From the NCBI RefSeq assembly GCF_025802015.1, contig NZ_JAOYFC010000001.1, forward strand, positions 744,001 to 808,000: a DNA stretch of 64,000 nucleotides. The letters run 5' to 3'. How positions within the stretch are numbered: the stretch's first letter is position 1; every line of letters starts with the position of its first letter. The notes beneath the pieces are model-generated. The model saw only the letters and a list, made by a program, of their open reading frames with translations. It made no database searches and had not been told where the DNA came from. Made by a program: the position numbers and the translations under genes. Positions 42,921 through 52,389 of the stretch are shown here, one piece after another. The stretch is from Falsihalocynthiibacter halioticoli. GTDB lineage: Bacteria > Pseudomonadota > Alphaproteobacteria > Rhodobacterales > Rhodobacteraceae.

Positions 42921-44732
42921 ATGGCTCTTAGTCGGCGCACAGGTCAAAGGTTCCAAGGGTCAATCTGGCCCGGTTTTGTTGATGCGATGACGGCGCTTTT
43001 GCTGGTTCTGATGTTTGTATTGACGATCTTTATGGTCGTGCAATCTGTCCTAAGAGAGACAATCACAGGGCAAGAAACGCAGCTTGATGAACTAAGCTCA
43101 CAGGTGATGAGCCTCGCTGACGCTCTCGGGCTAGAGAAGGAAAACAGCGCGGCCCTGCGCGATGAAGTTGGCCGTTTAACCGCGGGGTTGCAGGATGCCG
43201 CGGATGAGGCCGACGTACAGGCGCGATTGATCGCCAGCCTGACCGCGCAGACTGAACAGCAAGCAGATGAACTTGCCCAACAACGCGCCGCTATCACAAG
43301 CTTTGAATCACAAGTGGCTACGCTCTTGTCACAGCGGGATGATGCGATTGCACGCGGCGATGATCTTGCCACGACGCTTACCGAGGCCGAAGCTGCAAAC
43401 GCCAGACTGATTGATGAGAAGGAAGCATTGCAGCTTGCTCTTGCCAGTGCCCGTGAAGAGATAGACGCAAGTGTTGAAGAGGCGCGGTTGGCAGCGGCCA
43501 AACGAGAAGCGCTCGAAGCACTGATCGCCGATTTGCAGCAAGAAAGCGAAAGTCAGGAAACATCGCTCGCCGCTCTCGCTGCGCAGCTTGATGAGGCGCA
43601 ACAGCAGTATCAAGCGCTCGAAGCCGAAACTTCCGACTCGCAAGAACAAATTGAAGCGCTTGAGGCGGAACGTCTGGCCGAGAAGGCCGCTGCTGAAGCG
43701 CTTCGCGCGCGATTGGCAGATACAGAAGGTGCCTTGACCGAACTTGAGAAAGAGAAACTGGCCGAAGCCGCCGCCGCAGAAGCGCTTCGCCAGAAACTTG
43801 CCGAGGCGGATACCGAACTTACGGCGATGACACTCGCGCTAGAGGCCAAACGCAAAGAGGCGGAAGATACGCTGACTTTGCTCGCTGCCGCGGAGCTTGC
43901 TCAGGCAGACCGCGCAAACGAAGCAGAAAGCGCAATGAGCGAAGTCGAAAAGCAACGCGCTCTGCTGGCGGTTGCCAACGATCGCCTTGCCGAGGAAGAA
44001 GCTAAATCCGCAGAAAGTTTGCGGCAGGTGGCATTGTTGAATGAGCAGGTTTCTGAACTGCGCATCCAGCTTGGATCGCTGCAAGCGATGCTGGATGAGG
44101 CTGATGCCAAAGATGCTGCTGCCGAGGTTCAAATTCAGGCACTTGGCTCTCGGTTGAATACTGCGCTTGCCCGCGTTGCATCCGAAGAGAAAAAGCGCCG
44201 TGCCCTAGAAGAAGCAGAGCGCCGTAGGCTCGAGCTGGAAGCCCAAGCGCTGCGGGATCAAACACAAGACCTCGCTAGGTATCGCTCTGAGTTTTTCGGG
44301 CGCCTGCGCGACCTGCTCGGAACGCAAGAAGGCGTTCGGATTGAAGGGGATCGCTTTGTGTTTTCTTCCGAAGTGCTGTTCGCGCTTGGCGCGGTGGAGC
44401 TGTCCGAAGAAGGGAAGGGCGAGGTGGCTAAAGTTGCGGCGATCCTTAAGTCCGTGGCCGACCAAATTCCACCAGAGATCGATTGGGTGATCCGCGTGGA
44501 TGGCCATACGGATAACATTCCTTTGGTCAGCACCGGCAAGTATCGCGATAACTGGGAGTTGTCGCAGGGGCGCGCTCTTTCTGTTGTGCGTTATATGGTT
44601 GACGCGTTGGGCATACCGCCGGATCGTTTGGCGGCAAACGGCTTTGGGGAATACCAGCCTGTGAACCCAGCGGATACGCCGGAAGCGCGCGCGCAGAACC
44701 GGCGGATTGAGTTGAAATTTACCGAGAAATAG
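42921..44732 (+). CDS. MotB-like protein with long coiled coil and OmpA peptidoglycan-binding domain
   Basis: 603 residues. One transmembrane helix starts SIWPGFVDAMTALLLVLMFVLTIFMVV with Asp21 in the place of the proton-binding Asp of MotB. About 400 residues of Ala/Glu/Leu-rich coiled coil follow (45-445), including a duplicated block near 245-300 (AEKAAAEALRARL / AEAAAAEALRQKL). An OmpA-like C-terminal domain (about 465-603) carries DGHTDNIPL, NWELSQGRALSVVRYM and NRRIEL. It forms a stator-like pair with the upstream gene, but the coiled coil is far longer than in MotB, TolR or ExbD. Confidence 0.88.
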   Translation: MALSRRTGQRFQGSIWPGFVDAMTALLLVLMFVLTIFMVVQSVLRETITGQETQLDELSSQVMSLADALGLEKENSAALRDEVGRLTAGLQDAADEADVQARLIASLTAQTEQQADELAQQRAAITSFESQVATLLSQRDDAIARGDDLATTLTEAEAANARLIDEKEALQLALASAREEIDASVEEARLAAAKREALEALIADLQQESESQETSLAALAAQLDEAQQQYQALEAETSDSQEQIEALEAERLAEKAAAEALRARLADTEGALTELEKEKLAEAAAAEALRQKLAEADTELTAMTLALEAKRKEAEDTLTLLAAAELAQADRANEAESAMSEVEKQRALLAVANDRLAEEEAKSAESLRQVALLNEQVSELRIQLGSLQAMLDEADAKDAAAEVQIQALGSRLNTALARVASEEKKRRALEEAERRRLELEAQALRDQTQDLARYRSEFFGRLRDLLGTQEGVRIEGDRFVFSSEVLFALGAVELSEEGKGEVAKVAAILKSVADQIPPEIDWVIRVDGHTDNIPLVSTGKYRDNWELSQGRALSVVRYMVDALGIPPDRLAANGFGEYQPVNPADTPEARAQNRRIELKFTEK

Positions 44733-44757
44733 ATGCCCTCATGGCGCTGAGACGAAA

Positions 44758-44790
44758 AAGCCCCCGCGAGATGTTCGCGGGGGCTTCTTT
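44758..44790. terminator. Bidirectional terminator between the MotB-like gene and clpA
   Basis: Perfect 12-bp stem AAGCCCCCGCGA / TCGCGGGGGCTT with a 5-nt loop, A-rich on the left and T-rich on the right. Serves both convergent genes. Confidence 0.92.
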
Positions 44791-44811
44791 ATTCATATCG
44801 GCTGCTTCTGT

Positions 44812-47133
44812 TTAATCCGCAGTCAACAGTGGTGGTTTTTTCGAGGACAGGCGCGGGGTTCCCGGCTTTTCGATCTTGAGATCAAGTTTGCCGTCTTTCA
44901 CGCCGACCTTCACCAAACCACCTTTCGCGAGCTTGCCAAAGAGCAGTTCTTCGGCCAGAGGCTTTTTGATGTTTTCCTGAATGACGCGGCCAAGTGGGCG
45001 GGCGCCCATCTTGTCATCATAGCCTTTGTCAGCAAGCCATTCCGCCGCAGGGCGGGTCAGCTCAATGGAGACATTGCGGTCTAGCAATTGCGCTTCGAGT
45101 TGGAGCACGAACTTCTCGACCACTTGCAAGATCACCTCTTTGCCGAGTGGCGCAAAGCTCACAACCGCATCAAGACGGTTGCGGAACTCCGGCGTGAACG
45201 TACGCTCGATGGCGGCGGTGTCCTCGCCCTCACGACGGTCACGTCCGAAGCCGATGGCCGCTTTGGCCTGTTCGCTCGCGCCAGCATTGGAGGTCATGAT
45301 GAGGATCACATTGCGGAAATCCACAGTGCGGCCGTTGTGATCGGTTAGCTTGCCGTGGTCCATCACCTGCAACAGAATGTTGTACACATCCGGATGCGCT
45401 TTCTCGATCTCGTCAAGGAGCAACACACAATGCGGGTGCTGGTCAACGCCATCCGTGAGCATACCGCCCTGATCAAAACCGACGTAACCCGGAGGCGCGC
45501 CGATCAGGCGAGAGACAGCGTGTTTCTCCATATATTCGGACATATCAAACCGCAAAAGCTCCACACCGAGGGAATCGGCGAGCTGGTTGGCCACCTCGGT
45601 TTTCCCGACGCCGGTTGGCCCTGCGAAGAGGTAATTCCCGATGGGTTTTTCGGGTTCGCGAAGGCCGGCACGGGCCAATTTGATAGCGGAGGCCAGTGTT
45701 TCGATGGCCGTATCCTGTCCGAACACAACGCGTTTGAGCGTTTTCTCCAGATCGCGCAGCACTTCGGCATCGTCCTTGGAGACGTTCTTCGCCGGAATGC
45801 GAGCAATTTTGGAAATGACGGTTTCGATTTCCTTAACGCCGATAGTTTTGCGACGGCGGCTCTCTGGCAAGAGATGTTGCGCCGCGCCAGCTTCGTCGAT
45901 CACGTCAATCGCTTTGTCCGGCAGCTTACGGTCTGTGATATAGCGCGCCGAAAGCTCAACGGCGGTTTTAATCGCGTCGTTGGTATAGCGGATATCGTGA
46001 TGCTCTTCGAAATATGGCTTGAGCCCCTTGAGAATCTTAACTGCATCCTCAACCGCAGGTTCGTTCACGTCGATCTTTTGGAAGCGGCGCGATAGGGCGC
46101 GGTCTTTTTCGAAGTGCTGGCGGAACTCTTTATAAGTGGTTGAGCCCATGCAGCGCAGTTTGCCGCCTTGGAGGGCGGGTTTAAGCAGGTTGCTCGCGTC
46201 CATTGCGCCACCGGAAGTTGCACCAGCGCCGATTACCGTATGGATTTCGTCGATGAAGAGGATCGCGTCGTCGTGGCTTTCCATTTCGGTCATCACGGCT
46301 TTGAGGCGCTCCTCGAAATCACCGCGATACCGTGTGCCAGCCAGAAGCGCACCCATATCGAGCGAGTAGATCGTGGCTTTGGACAAAACCTCGGGCGTTT
46401 CGCCATTAATGATCTTGTAGGCCAGCCCTTCGGCAATGGCAGTTTTACCAACACCGGGGTCGCCAACAAGCAGCGGGTTGTTCTTGCGACGACGGCAAAG
46501 CACCTGAATGCAGCGCTCAACCTCGTGGCTGCGGCCGATGAGTGGGTCAACATCGCCCTTTGCGGCTTTGACGTTCAGATCAACACAGTATTTCGCAAGT
46601 GCGCTCTCTTTGGCATCGCCCTCATCAGTGATGGTGGCCTCTTCCTCTACATCGGTTGTACCGGTGACGGGACGAGATTCGCCAAAAGCAGGGTCTTTGG
46701 CCACACCGTGGGCGATGTAGTTGACCGCGTCGTAGCGGGTCATGTCTTGTTCCTGAAGGAAATAAGCGGCGTTGGATTCACGCTCCGCAAATATTGCGAC
46801 AAGAACGTTTGCGCCGGTCACTTCTGTGCGGCCGGAGGATTGAACATGGATCGCGGCACGTTGGATGACGCGTTGGAATGCGGCCGTTGGGACGGCTTCG
46901 GAACCTTCAATCGTGGTTTCGAGCGAGGAGAGATCATCGTCGATGAAATCTTCAAGCGCAGCGCGAAGCGCATCCAGATCAACGCTGCAGGCGCGCATAA
47001 CCTGAGCGGCATCCGGCTCGTCGATTAGGGCAAGCAGGAGGTGTTCCAGCGTGGCAAGTTCATGTTTGCGCGCGTTCGCCAAACCGAGGGCGTTGTGGAT
47101 CGCGGCTTCGAGCGTGTTGGAAAATGATGGCAT
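44812..47133 (-). CDS. clpA: ATP-dependent Clp protease ATPase subunit ClpA
   Basis: 773-residue AAA+ unfoldase that feeds substrates to ClpP. N-terminal Clp_N repeats (MPSFSNTLEAAIHNALGLANARKHELATLEHLLLAL), first AAA module with GDPGVGKTA near residue 217 and LFIDEIHTVIG, second with GPTGVGKTE near 505 and LLLDEIEKAHPDVYN. The ATG at 47133 follows GAAAGGAAAG; the upstream open frame is not part of the protein. No clpS adaptor gene is adjacent, although it is often next to clpA. Confidence 0.96.
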   Translation of the reverse strand: MPSFSNTLEAAIHNALGLANARKHELATLEHLLLALIDEPDAAQVMRACSVDLDALRAALEDFIDDDLSSLETTIEGSEAVPTAAFQRVIQRAAIHVQSSGRTEVTGANVLVAIFAERESNAAYFLQEQDMTRYDAVNYIAHGVAKDPAFGESRPVTGTTDVEEEATITDEGDAKESALAKYCVDLNVKAAKGDVDPLIGRSHEVERCIQVLCRRRKNNPLLVGDPGVGKTAIAEGLAYKIINGETPEVLSKATIYSLDMGALLAGTRYRGDFEERLKAVMTEMESHDDAILFIDEIHTVIGAGATSGGAMDASNLLKPALQGGKLRCMGSTTYKEFRQHFEKDRALSRRFQKIDVNEPAVEDAVKILKGLKPYFEEHHDIRYTNDAIKTAVELSARYITDRKLPDKAIDVIDEAGAAQHLLPESRRRKTIGVKEIETVISKIARIPAKNVSKDDAEVLRDLEKTLKRVVFGQDTAIETLASAIKLARAGLREPEKPIGNYLFAGPTGVGKTEVANQLADSLGVELLRFDMSEYMEKHAVSRLIGAPPGYVGFDQGGMLTDGVDQHPHCVLLLDEIEKAHPDVYNILLQVMDHGKLTDHNGRTVDFRNVILIMTSNAGASEQAKAAIGFGRDRREGEDTAAIERTFTPEFRNRLDAVVSFAPLGKEVILQVVEKFVLQLEAQLLDRNVSIELTRPAAEWLADKGYDDKMGARPLGRVIQENIKKPLAEELLFGKLAKGGLVKVGVKDGKLDLKIEKPGTPRLSSKKPPLLTAD

Positions 47134-47298
47134 TCCACTTTCCTTTCTTAGGAATTGCGGACGCAGGCGTGCGCCCGTTCTTATAGAGTTCGGCTTTCTG
47201 GCGCAGTCTTCAAGAGGAAACACCAAATCATTGCAATTATTCTTGAGTTTTGCACTTTTTCGTTACCGCACTCCTAATAATAGAGCGCCTTTTTTCAC

Positions 47299-48072
47299 TT
47301 AAACGTTATTCCGCCGCTCGCGGAGCTCGGTAAAGACGGCAAGATCGTCGGCGTTTTCCATTCCGAGCGTCTTTCGGATGTCGGGGCTGCCACATCTTAA
47401 GAAGGGATTCGTTGCCAATTCTTCCGACAGAAGAGATGGAACCGAAGGTTTGTTTTCTGCGCGGAGAGCTTTGGTTTCGGCAGCGCGATTGACGAGGTTT
47501 GCGTTAGACGGCTCCACCGTCAAAGCCCAATTCAGGTTGGTCGTTGTGTACTCATGGCCCGAGCAAACCAGCGTTTCTGGCGGAAGTTTTTTCAGTTTTT
47601 CCATAGATTTAAGCATCATCTCCGGAGAGCCTTCAAACAGGCGGCCGCAACCCATCGCCATAAGACTGTCTGCTGTAAAGACATAAGCTGACTGAGGAAG
47701 GTAGAGCGCGAGGTGGCCGATCGTATGGCCCGACACGTCAAAAATCTGGGCCTTTTCACCGCAAAGTGTCAGCGGGTCGCCTTCGGAAACCGCGAGGTCA
47801 AGGTCCGGAAGGCGATGCGCGTCGGCCTTGGCGCCAATAATGCGGGCATTTGAAGCGCCGTTGATGTCGCCAAGGGCGTCTACGTGGTCCCAATGGTGAT
47901 GTGTCAAAAACACATCGGTCAAGTGCCAGTCGTTTTCCGCAAGCACCGCGTTGATAGGCGCGGCTTCGGGCGCGTCAATGAGAGCGGTCTCTTTGGTTTG
48001 GGAGTTGTGGATCAGATATGCGTAGTTGTCCTGAAGGCAGGGGATCGTCTTGAGTTCAAGGGGCATGGTCAT
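47299..48072 (-). CDS. gloB: Hydroxyacylglutathione hydrolase (glyoxalase II)
   Basis: 257-residue metallo-beta-lactamase-fold thioesterase that completes methylglyoxal detoxification by hydrolysing S-D-lactoylglutathione. The metal motif THHHWDHVDALG is near residue 57, with further ligands in VSGHTIGHLALY and CSGHEYT. The C-terminal glyoxalase II domain ends NPFLRCGSPDI. Starts 48072 or 48066 (MPLELKTIP) are both possible. Divergent from the methyltransferase gene. Confidence 0.95.
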   Translation of the reverse strand: MTMPLELKTIPCLQDNYAYLIHNSQTKETALIDAPEAAPINAVLAENDWHLTDVFLTHHHWDHVDALGDINGASNARIIGAKADAHRLPDLDLAVSEGDPLTLCGEKAQIFDVSGHTIGHLALYLPQSAYVFTADSLMAMGCGRLFEGSPEMMLKSMEKLKKLPPETLVCSGHEYTTTNLNWALTVEPSNANLVNRAAETKALRAENKPSVPSLLSEELATNPFLRCGSPDIRKTLGMENADDLAVFTELRERRNNV

Positions 48073-48140
48073 TTGGCTTTGCTTTGGTATGGTTGCTTTG
48101 AGTTTTGCTGATTTGGCTCGCTATTCCAAGGGGAAAGCCA

Positions 48141-48899
48141 ATGCACCTTGATGTGCGCGACCTGAAATCTTTTTACTACCGCAGCGCGCTTGGGCGAGCC
48201 GCGCAAAAGGCTGTGCGTGATCAGCTTGTTGAGTATTGGCCCGAAGCCAAAGGCCAGACAGTGGCTGGGTATGGTTTTGCCGTACCTTTGCTGCGGCCCT
48301 ATCTGGAAGATGCGCGTAGGATTGTGGCGCTTATGCCGGGGCCACAGGGCGTTATGCCGTGGCCTGCTGGGCAAAAGAATGTCTCGGTCTTGTCGGAAGA
48401 GGTGAATCTCCCGCTCGATACCGGGTCGGTTGATAAGTTGGTTTTGCTCCACGGTCTTGAAACAAGCGAGCACCCTACGGCCTTGTTAGATGAATGCCTG
48501 CGCGTGCTCGGGCCGGGCGGACGGGCGCTTTTCGTCGTGCCGAACCGAGCAGGGCTTTGGTCGCGGAGTGATAAAACGCCCTTTGGTTATGGGCGCCCGT
48601 ATTCACTTGCGCAGTTAGAGACCCAACTTAAGCAACACGCCTTTCTTCCGGAACGTCACAGCGCAGCGCTGTTCTCGCCGCCATCAAGCAAACGGTTCTG
48701 GCGACGGGCTGCACCGATGTGGGAAAAGGCGGGCCGCAAGGTTTCGCCATATCTTGCGGGTGGTGTTTTGATGGTTGAGGCCAGCAAACAAATTCATGCC
48801 CCAACGCGCCCGGGTTTGCCCGAAGCGATCCGCAAACCGCTTGGCGTTCTCGAAGGGATGGTCGCTCCGGAAGGCAAAACCGCACAAAACCCGACTTGA
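48141..48899 (+). CDS. Class I SAM-dependent methyltransferase
   Basis: 252 residues. The Rossmann methyltransferase core shows VDKLVLLHGLETSEHPTALLDECLRVLGPGGRALFVVPNRAGLWS (about 95-140), like the methyltransf_11 group. The ATG at 48141 has AAGGGGA 8 bp upstream. Substrate unknown; frequently found beside gloB in this group of bacteria, to my knowledge, without an explained link. Confidence 0.82.
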   Translation: MHLDVRDLKSFYYRSALGRAAQKAVRDQLVEYWPEAKGQTVAGYGFAVPLLRPYLEDARRIVALMPGPQGVMPWPAGQKNVSVLSEEVNLPLDTGSVDKLVLLHGLETSEHPTALLDECLRVLGPGGRALFVVPNRAGLWSRSDKTPFGYGRPYSLAQLETQLKQHAFLPERHSAALFSPPSSKRFWRRAAPMWEKAGRKVSPYLAGGVLMVEASKQIHAPTRPGLPEAIRKPLGVLEGMVAPEGKTAQNPT

Positions 48900-49371
48900 G
48901 CGGTATTTCCTGATTCCAATTTGCTCGGGTCGATACGACGAGATCGGCGTTTTCGCTCCGCGCCGAGCGCAATCAAAAGGCGAGAGGATTCGGCTTTAGA
49001 GCGGTTCAGCGCCTTAAAACCACTCACGGCGGGGCGAAATCAGCAAACTCCGCGGTGAATTCGCAAGATGCGTCGGTTTGGCGCAAAGGAAAATCTGCTG
49101 GCGCTTGGGCGTGCGAAAGGGGTGTGGCGGCGAAAAAGGCCCATAAAAAGAGGGGTTAGCCGAGGCTAATAGTCGCGGTTCATACAAATCAGGGTGCCGT
49201 GGGGAAAAATGATGCCTCATTAGACGCTATAGAGTGTTGCGACGTGGCAAAGGCTCTGTTACATCACAGCCGATTTTAGGCACATGTGCAAACATGTGTG
49301 ACTTAGGCTGCCCCAAGATGATCTGCATACCGCAGTATACGGAAGGGGCACTGACAAGCGGAAGGGTGGAC
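48900..49371. other. Non-coding region upstream of the ATP synthase operon
   Basis: 472 bp without a convincing gene. It contains a perfect TTAGCC-GA-GGCTAA palindrome (49156-49169) and, nearer the operon, a hairpin-like region: outer CAGCC/GGCTG (49267-49271 with 49306-49310) around inner CACATG/CATGTG (49281-49286 with 49293-49298). A weak promoter candidate TTGCGA-N16-TTACAT lies at 49237-49264. Confidence 0.5.
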
Positions 49372-49932
49372 GTGTCCGAACCAGCTTCGATCTCCTTGGG
49401 CATTGCCGTGCGCTATGCCACGGCCGTGTTTGATCTGGCCAAAGAAGGCAAGAAACTGAAGGCTCTTGAGGCCGACATTGATGCGCTTGAGGGCGCACTT
49501 GCTGAAAGTGCTGATTTTGCAGATTTGATCAATTCGCCTGTGTACACACGCGATGAGCAAAGCGCCGCAATCACAGCCATTGCCAAGAAAATGAAACTTT
49601 CTCCCATCGTGTCCAACACGCTGGGATTGATGGCCGAAAAGCGTCGTCTTTTCGTGCTGCCCCAATTCGTACAGGCGCTGCGCGAGCAGCTCGCTGACGA
49701 GAAGGGGGAAGTGACTGCTGAGGTTACGGCAGCTAAGAAGCTGACCAAAGCTCAGTCTGACGCGCTCGCCAAGACGCTCAAAGCGTCCGTCGGCAAAGAT
49801 GTCATCGTGAATGTGGTCGTTGATGAATCCCTCATCGGCGGCCTTATTGTTAAGGTGGGCTCGAAGATGATCGATACGTCGATCGCCTCCAAGCTCAATA
49901 ACCTCCAGAACGCAATGAAAGAGGTCGGATAA
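49372..49932 (+). CDS. atpH: F1F0 ATP synthase delta subunit
   Basis: 186 residues linking F1 to the F0 stator stalk. A GTG start at 49372 gives SEPASISLGIAVRYATAVFDLAKEGK, the conserved N terminus, and GAAGGG lies 5 bp before it. The C-terminal block is DESLIGGLIVKVGSKMIDTSIASKLNNLQNAMKEVG. The frame is open to 49234 but the extra residues do not fit the family. Overlaps the atpA start by one base (TAATG). Confidence 0.95.
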   Translation: MSEPASISLGIAVRYATAVFDLAKEGKKLKALEADIDALEGALAESADFADLINSPVYTRDEQSAAITAIAKKMKLSPIVSNTLGLMAEKRRLFVLPQFVQALREQLADEKGEVTAEVTAAKKLTKAQSDALAKTLKASVGKDVIVNVVVDESLIGGLIVKVGSKMIDTSIASKLNNLQNAMKEVG

Positions 49933-51470
49933 TGGGTATCCAAGCAGCCGAGATTTCTGCGATCCTTAAGGACCAGATCAAAAACTTTGGCCAAGAGGCC
50001 GAAGTGGCCGAAGTTGGCCGTGTATTGAGCGTAGGCGATGGTATCGCCCGTGTTCACGGACTTGATAACGTTCAAGCCGGTGAAATGGTTGAGTTCCCCG
50101 GCGGTATCGCCGGTATGGCGCTGAACCTCGAAGCAGACAACGTTGGTGTTGTTATCTTCGGTTCCGACCGCGACATTAAAGAAGGTGACACAGTTAAGCG
50201 CACCAACTCGATCGTGGACGTTCCTGCTGGTGACGAACTCCTTGGCCGCGTTGTTGACGGTCTTGGTAACCCGATCGACGGCAAAGGCCCGATCAAAACA
50301 AAGAACCGCGCCATTGCGGACTCCAAAGCACCGGGCATTATCCCGCGTAAATCGGTTCACGAACCGATGGCGACAGGCCTCAAATCTGTTGACGCGATGA
50401 TCCCGATTGGCCGTGGCCAGCGTGAGCTTATCATTGGTGACCGTCAGACAGGTAAAACTGCCGTTGCTCTTGACGCGATCCTCAACCAGAAGTCTTACAA
50501 CGAAGCTGCTGGCGACGACGAGAACAAGAAGCTGTACTGTGTTTACGTTGCGGTTGGCCAAAAGCGTTCGACTGTTGCTCAGCTCGTTAAGAAGCTCGAA
50601 GAAACCGGCGCGATTGAGTATTCGATCGTTGTTGCTGCGACAGCTTCCGATCCTGCGCCAATGCAGTTCCTCGCACCTTACGCTGCGACTGCGATGGCCG
50701 AGCACTTCCGTGACAACGGCCGCCACGCTCTGATCATTTACGATGATCTTTCCAAGCAAGCGGTGTCCTATCGCCAGATGTCCCTGCTTCTTCGTCGTCC
50801 TCCTGGACGTGAAGCTTATCCTGGTGACGTTTTCTACCTTCACTCCCGTCTGCTGGAGCGCTCCTCCAAGCTGAACGAAGAGAACGGTTCCGGCTCGCTC
50901 ACAGCGCTGCCGATCATCGAAACCCAAGGTGGTGACGTTTCTGCGTTTATTCCGACCAACGTGATCTCGATCACCGACGGTCAGATCTTCCTCGAAACTG
51001 AACTCTTCCACCAAGGTATCCGTCCTGCGGTTAACACTGGTCTGTCGGTGTCTCGTGTGGGCTCCTCGGCGCAAACAAACTCTATGAAGTCTGTTGCCGG
51101 TCCTGTGAAACTTGAGCTTGCTCAGTATCGCGAAATGGCCGCCTTCGCGCAGTTCGGTTCTGACCTCGACGCCTCTACACAGGCGCTTCTGAACCGTGGT
51201 GCTCGTCTGACCGAGTTGATGAAACAGCCACAGTACTCGCCGCTTACAAACGCCGAAATCGTTTGTGTGATCTTTGCGGGTACAAACGGTTACCTCGACA
51301 AGATCGACGTAAAAGCGGTTGGTCGTTTCGAAGCGGGCCTTCTCAACCACCTCCGCGCGAAACATGCGGATCTGTTGCAGTGGATCACCGACGAAGACCC
51401 CAAAATCAAAGGGGAAGCCGCCGACAAGATCTCCGCTGCTCTGGATGAGTACGCCGCAGATTTCGCCTAG
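49932..51470 (+). CDS. atpA: F1F0 ATP synthase alpha subunit
   Basis: 512 residues, non-catalytic nucleotide-binding subunit of F1. Walker A GDRQTGKTA near residue 170, the visible block LIIYDDLSKQAVSYRQMSLLLRRPPGREAYPGDVFYLHSRLLERS near 270-315 and VGSSAQTNSMKSVAG near 375. Normal length. Second gene of atpHAGDC. Codons favour C/U-ending synonyms such as GGT and GTT more than neighbouring genes, as expected for high expression. Confidence 0.98.
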   Translation: MGIQAAEISAILKDQIKNFGQEAEVAEVGRVLSVGDGIARVHGLDNVQAGEMVEFPGGIAGMALNLEADNVGVVIFGSDRDIKEGDTVKRTNSIVDVPAGDELLGRVVDGLGNPIDGKGPIKTKNRAIADSKAPGIIPRKSVHEPMATGLKSVDAMIPIGRGQRELIIGDRQTGKTAVALDAILNQKSYNEAAGDDENKKLYCVYVAVGQKRSTVAQLVKKLEETGAIEYSIVVAATASDPAPMQFLAPYAATAMAEHFRDNGRHALIIYDDLSKQAVSYRQMSLLLRRPPGREAYPGDVFYLHSRLLERSSKLNEENGSGSLTALPIIETQGGDVSAFIPTNVISITDGQIFLETELFHQGIRPAVNTGLSVSRVGSSAQTNSMKSVAGPVKLELAQYREMAAFAQFGSDLDASTQALLNRGARLTELMKQPQYSPLTNAEIVCVIFAGTNGYLDKIDVKAVGRFEAGLLNHLRAKHADLLQWITDEDPKIKGEAADKISAALDEYAADFA

Positions 51471-51499
51471 TAACCGTTTCTTAGGATAGGATTGGATAC

Positions 51500-52372
51500 A
51501 TGCCAAACCTGAAGGACCTAAAAAACCGGATCGAGAGTGTCAAATCGACACGTAAGATCACCAAGGCCATGCAGATGGTTGCCGCGGCGAAGCTTCGCCG
51601 CGCGCAAGATGCTGCAGAAGCCGGACGTCCCTATGCAGAGCGTATGAACTCTGTGTTGGGTGGTCTGGCGGCGGCCTCTGGTGGCTCGAATTCCGGTCCG
51701 AAACTTCTCACAGGAACTGGTTCAGATCAGACTCACCTCTTGGTGGTTATGACGTCTGAGCGGGGTCTCTGTGGTGGTTTCAACTCGTCGATCGTCAAAC
51801 AAGCGCGGGTTCACGCGCAGGAGTTGATCGGTAAAGGCAAAACCGTGAAAATCATCACGGTTGGCAAGAAAGGGCGCGAACAGCTCAAGCGCGAATACGC
51901 AGAGAACATGATCGATCACGTCGATCTCTCTGATGTAAAGCGCATTGGCTATAATGACGCGCACAAGATCGCCCACGATGTCCTGCACCGCTTCAACGAA
52001 GGCGAGTTCGACGTTGCGACGATTTTCTACAACCGCTTCGAAAGCGTGATCAGCCAAGTGCCAACCGCACAACAGGTGATCCCGGCCTCGTTTGAAGATA
52101 CGGCCGACGAAGCATCAACGCTCTATGACTATGAGCCAAGCGAAGAGGGCATCCTTGCGGACCTTCTGCCGCGTGGTGTTGCCACACAGATTTTTGCTGC
52201 TCTCCTAGAGAACGGCGCATCCGAGCAAGGCGCTCGTATGACTGCGATGGACAACGCGACACGGAACGCTGGCGATATGATCGACGCACTGACAATCGAG
52301 TTCAACCGCTCGCGTCAGGCCGTGATCACCAACGAGCTTATCGAAATCATTTCGGGCGCTGAAGCGCTCTAA
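51500..52372 (+). CDS. atpG: F1F0 ATP synthase gamma subunit
   Basis: 290 residues, the central rotor shaft. N-terminal helix MPNLKDLKNRIESVKSTRKITKAMQMVAAAKLRRAQ and C-terminal helix ARMTAMDNATRNAGDMIDALTIEFNRSRQAVITNELIEIISGAEAL are both conserved. Starts 29 bp after atpA, 17 bp before atpD. Confidence 0.98.
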   Translation: MPNLKDLKNRIESVKSTRKITKAMQMVAAAKLRRAQDAAEAGRPYAERMNSVLGGLAAASGGSNSGPKLLTGTGSDQTHLLVVMTSERGLCGGFNSSIVKQARVHAQELIGKGKTVKIITVGKKGREQLKREYAENMIDHVDLSDVKRIGYNDAHKIAHDVLHRFNEGEFDVATIFYNRFESVISQVPTAQQVIPASFEDTADEASTLYDYEPSEEGILADLLPRGVATQIFAALLENGASEQGARMTAMDNATRNAGDMIDALTIEFNRSRQAVITNELIEIISGAEAL

Positions 52373-52389
52373 AGGACCGGAGAAACAAA

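Noticed and set aside
41732..44732. Zorya defence system
   Set aside because: Only MotA- and MotB-like genes are present; no zorC/D/E, no mobile or defence neighbours, and the coiled coil is on the other partner.
49752..51506. 584-codon open frame antisense to atpA
   Set aside because: Lies wholly opposite a certain ATP synthase gene; shadow of codon bias.
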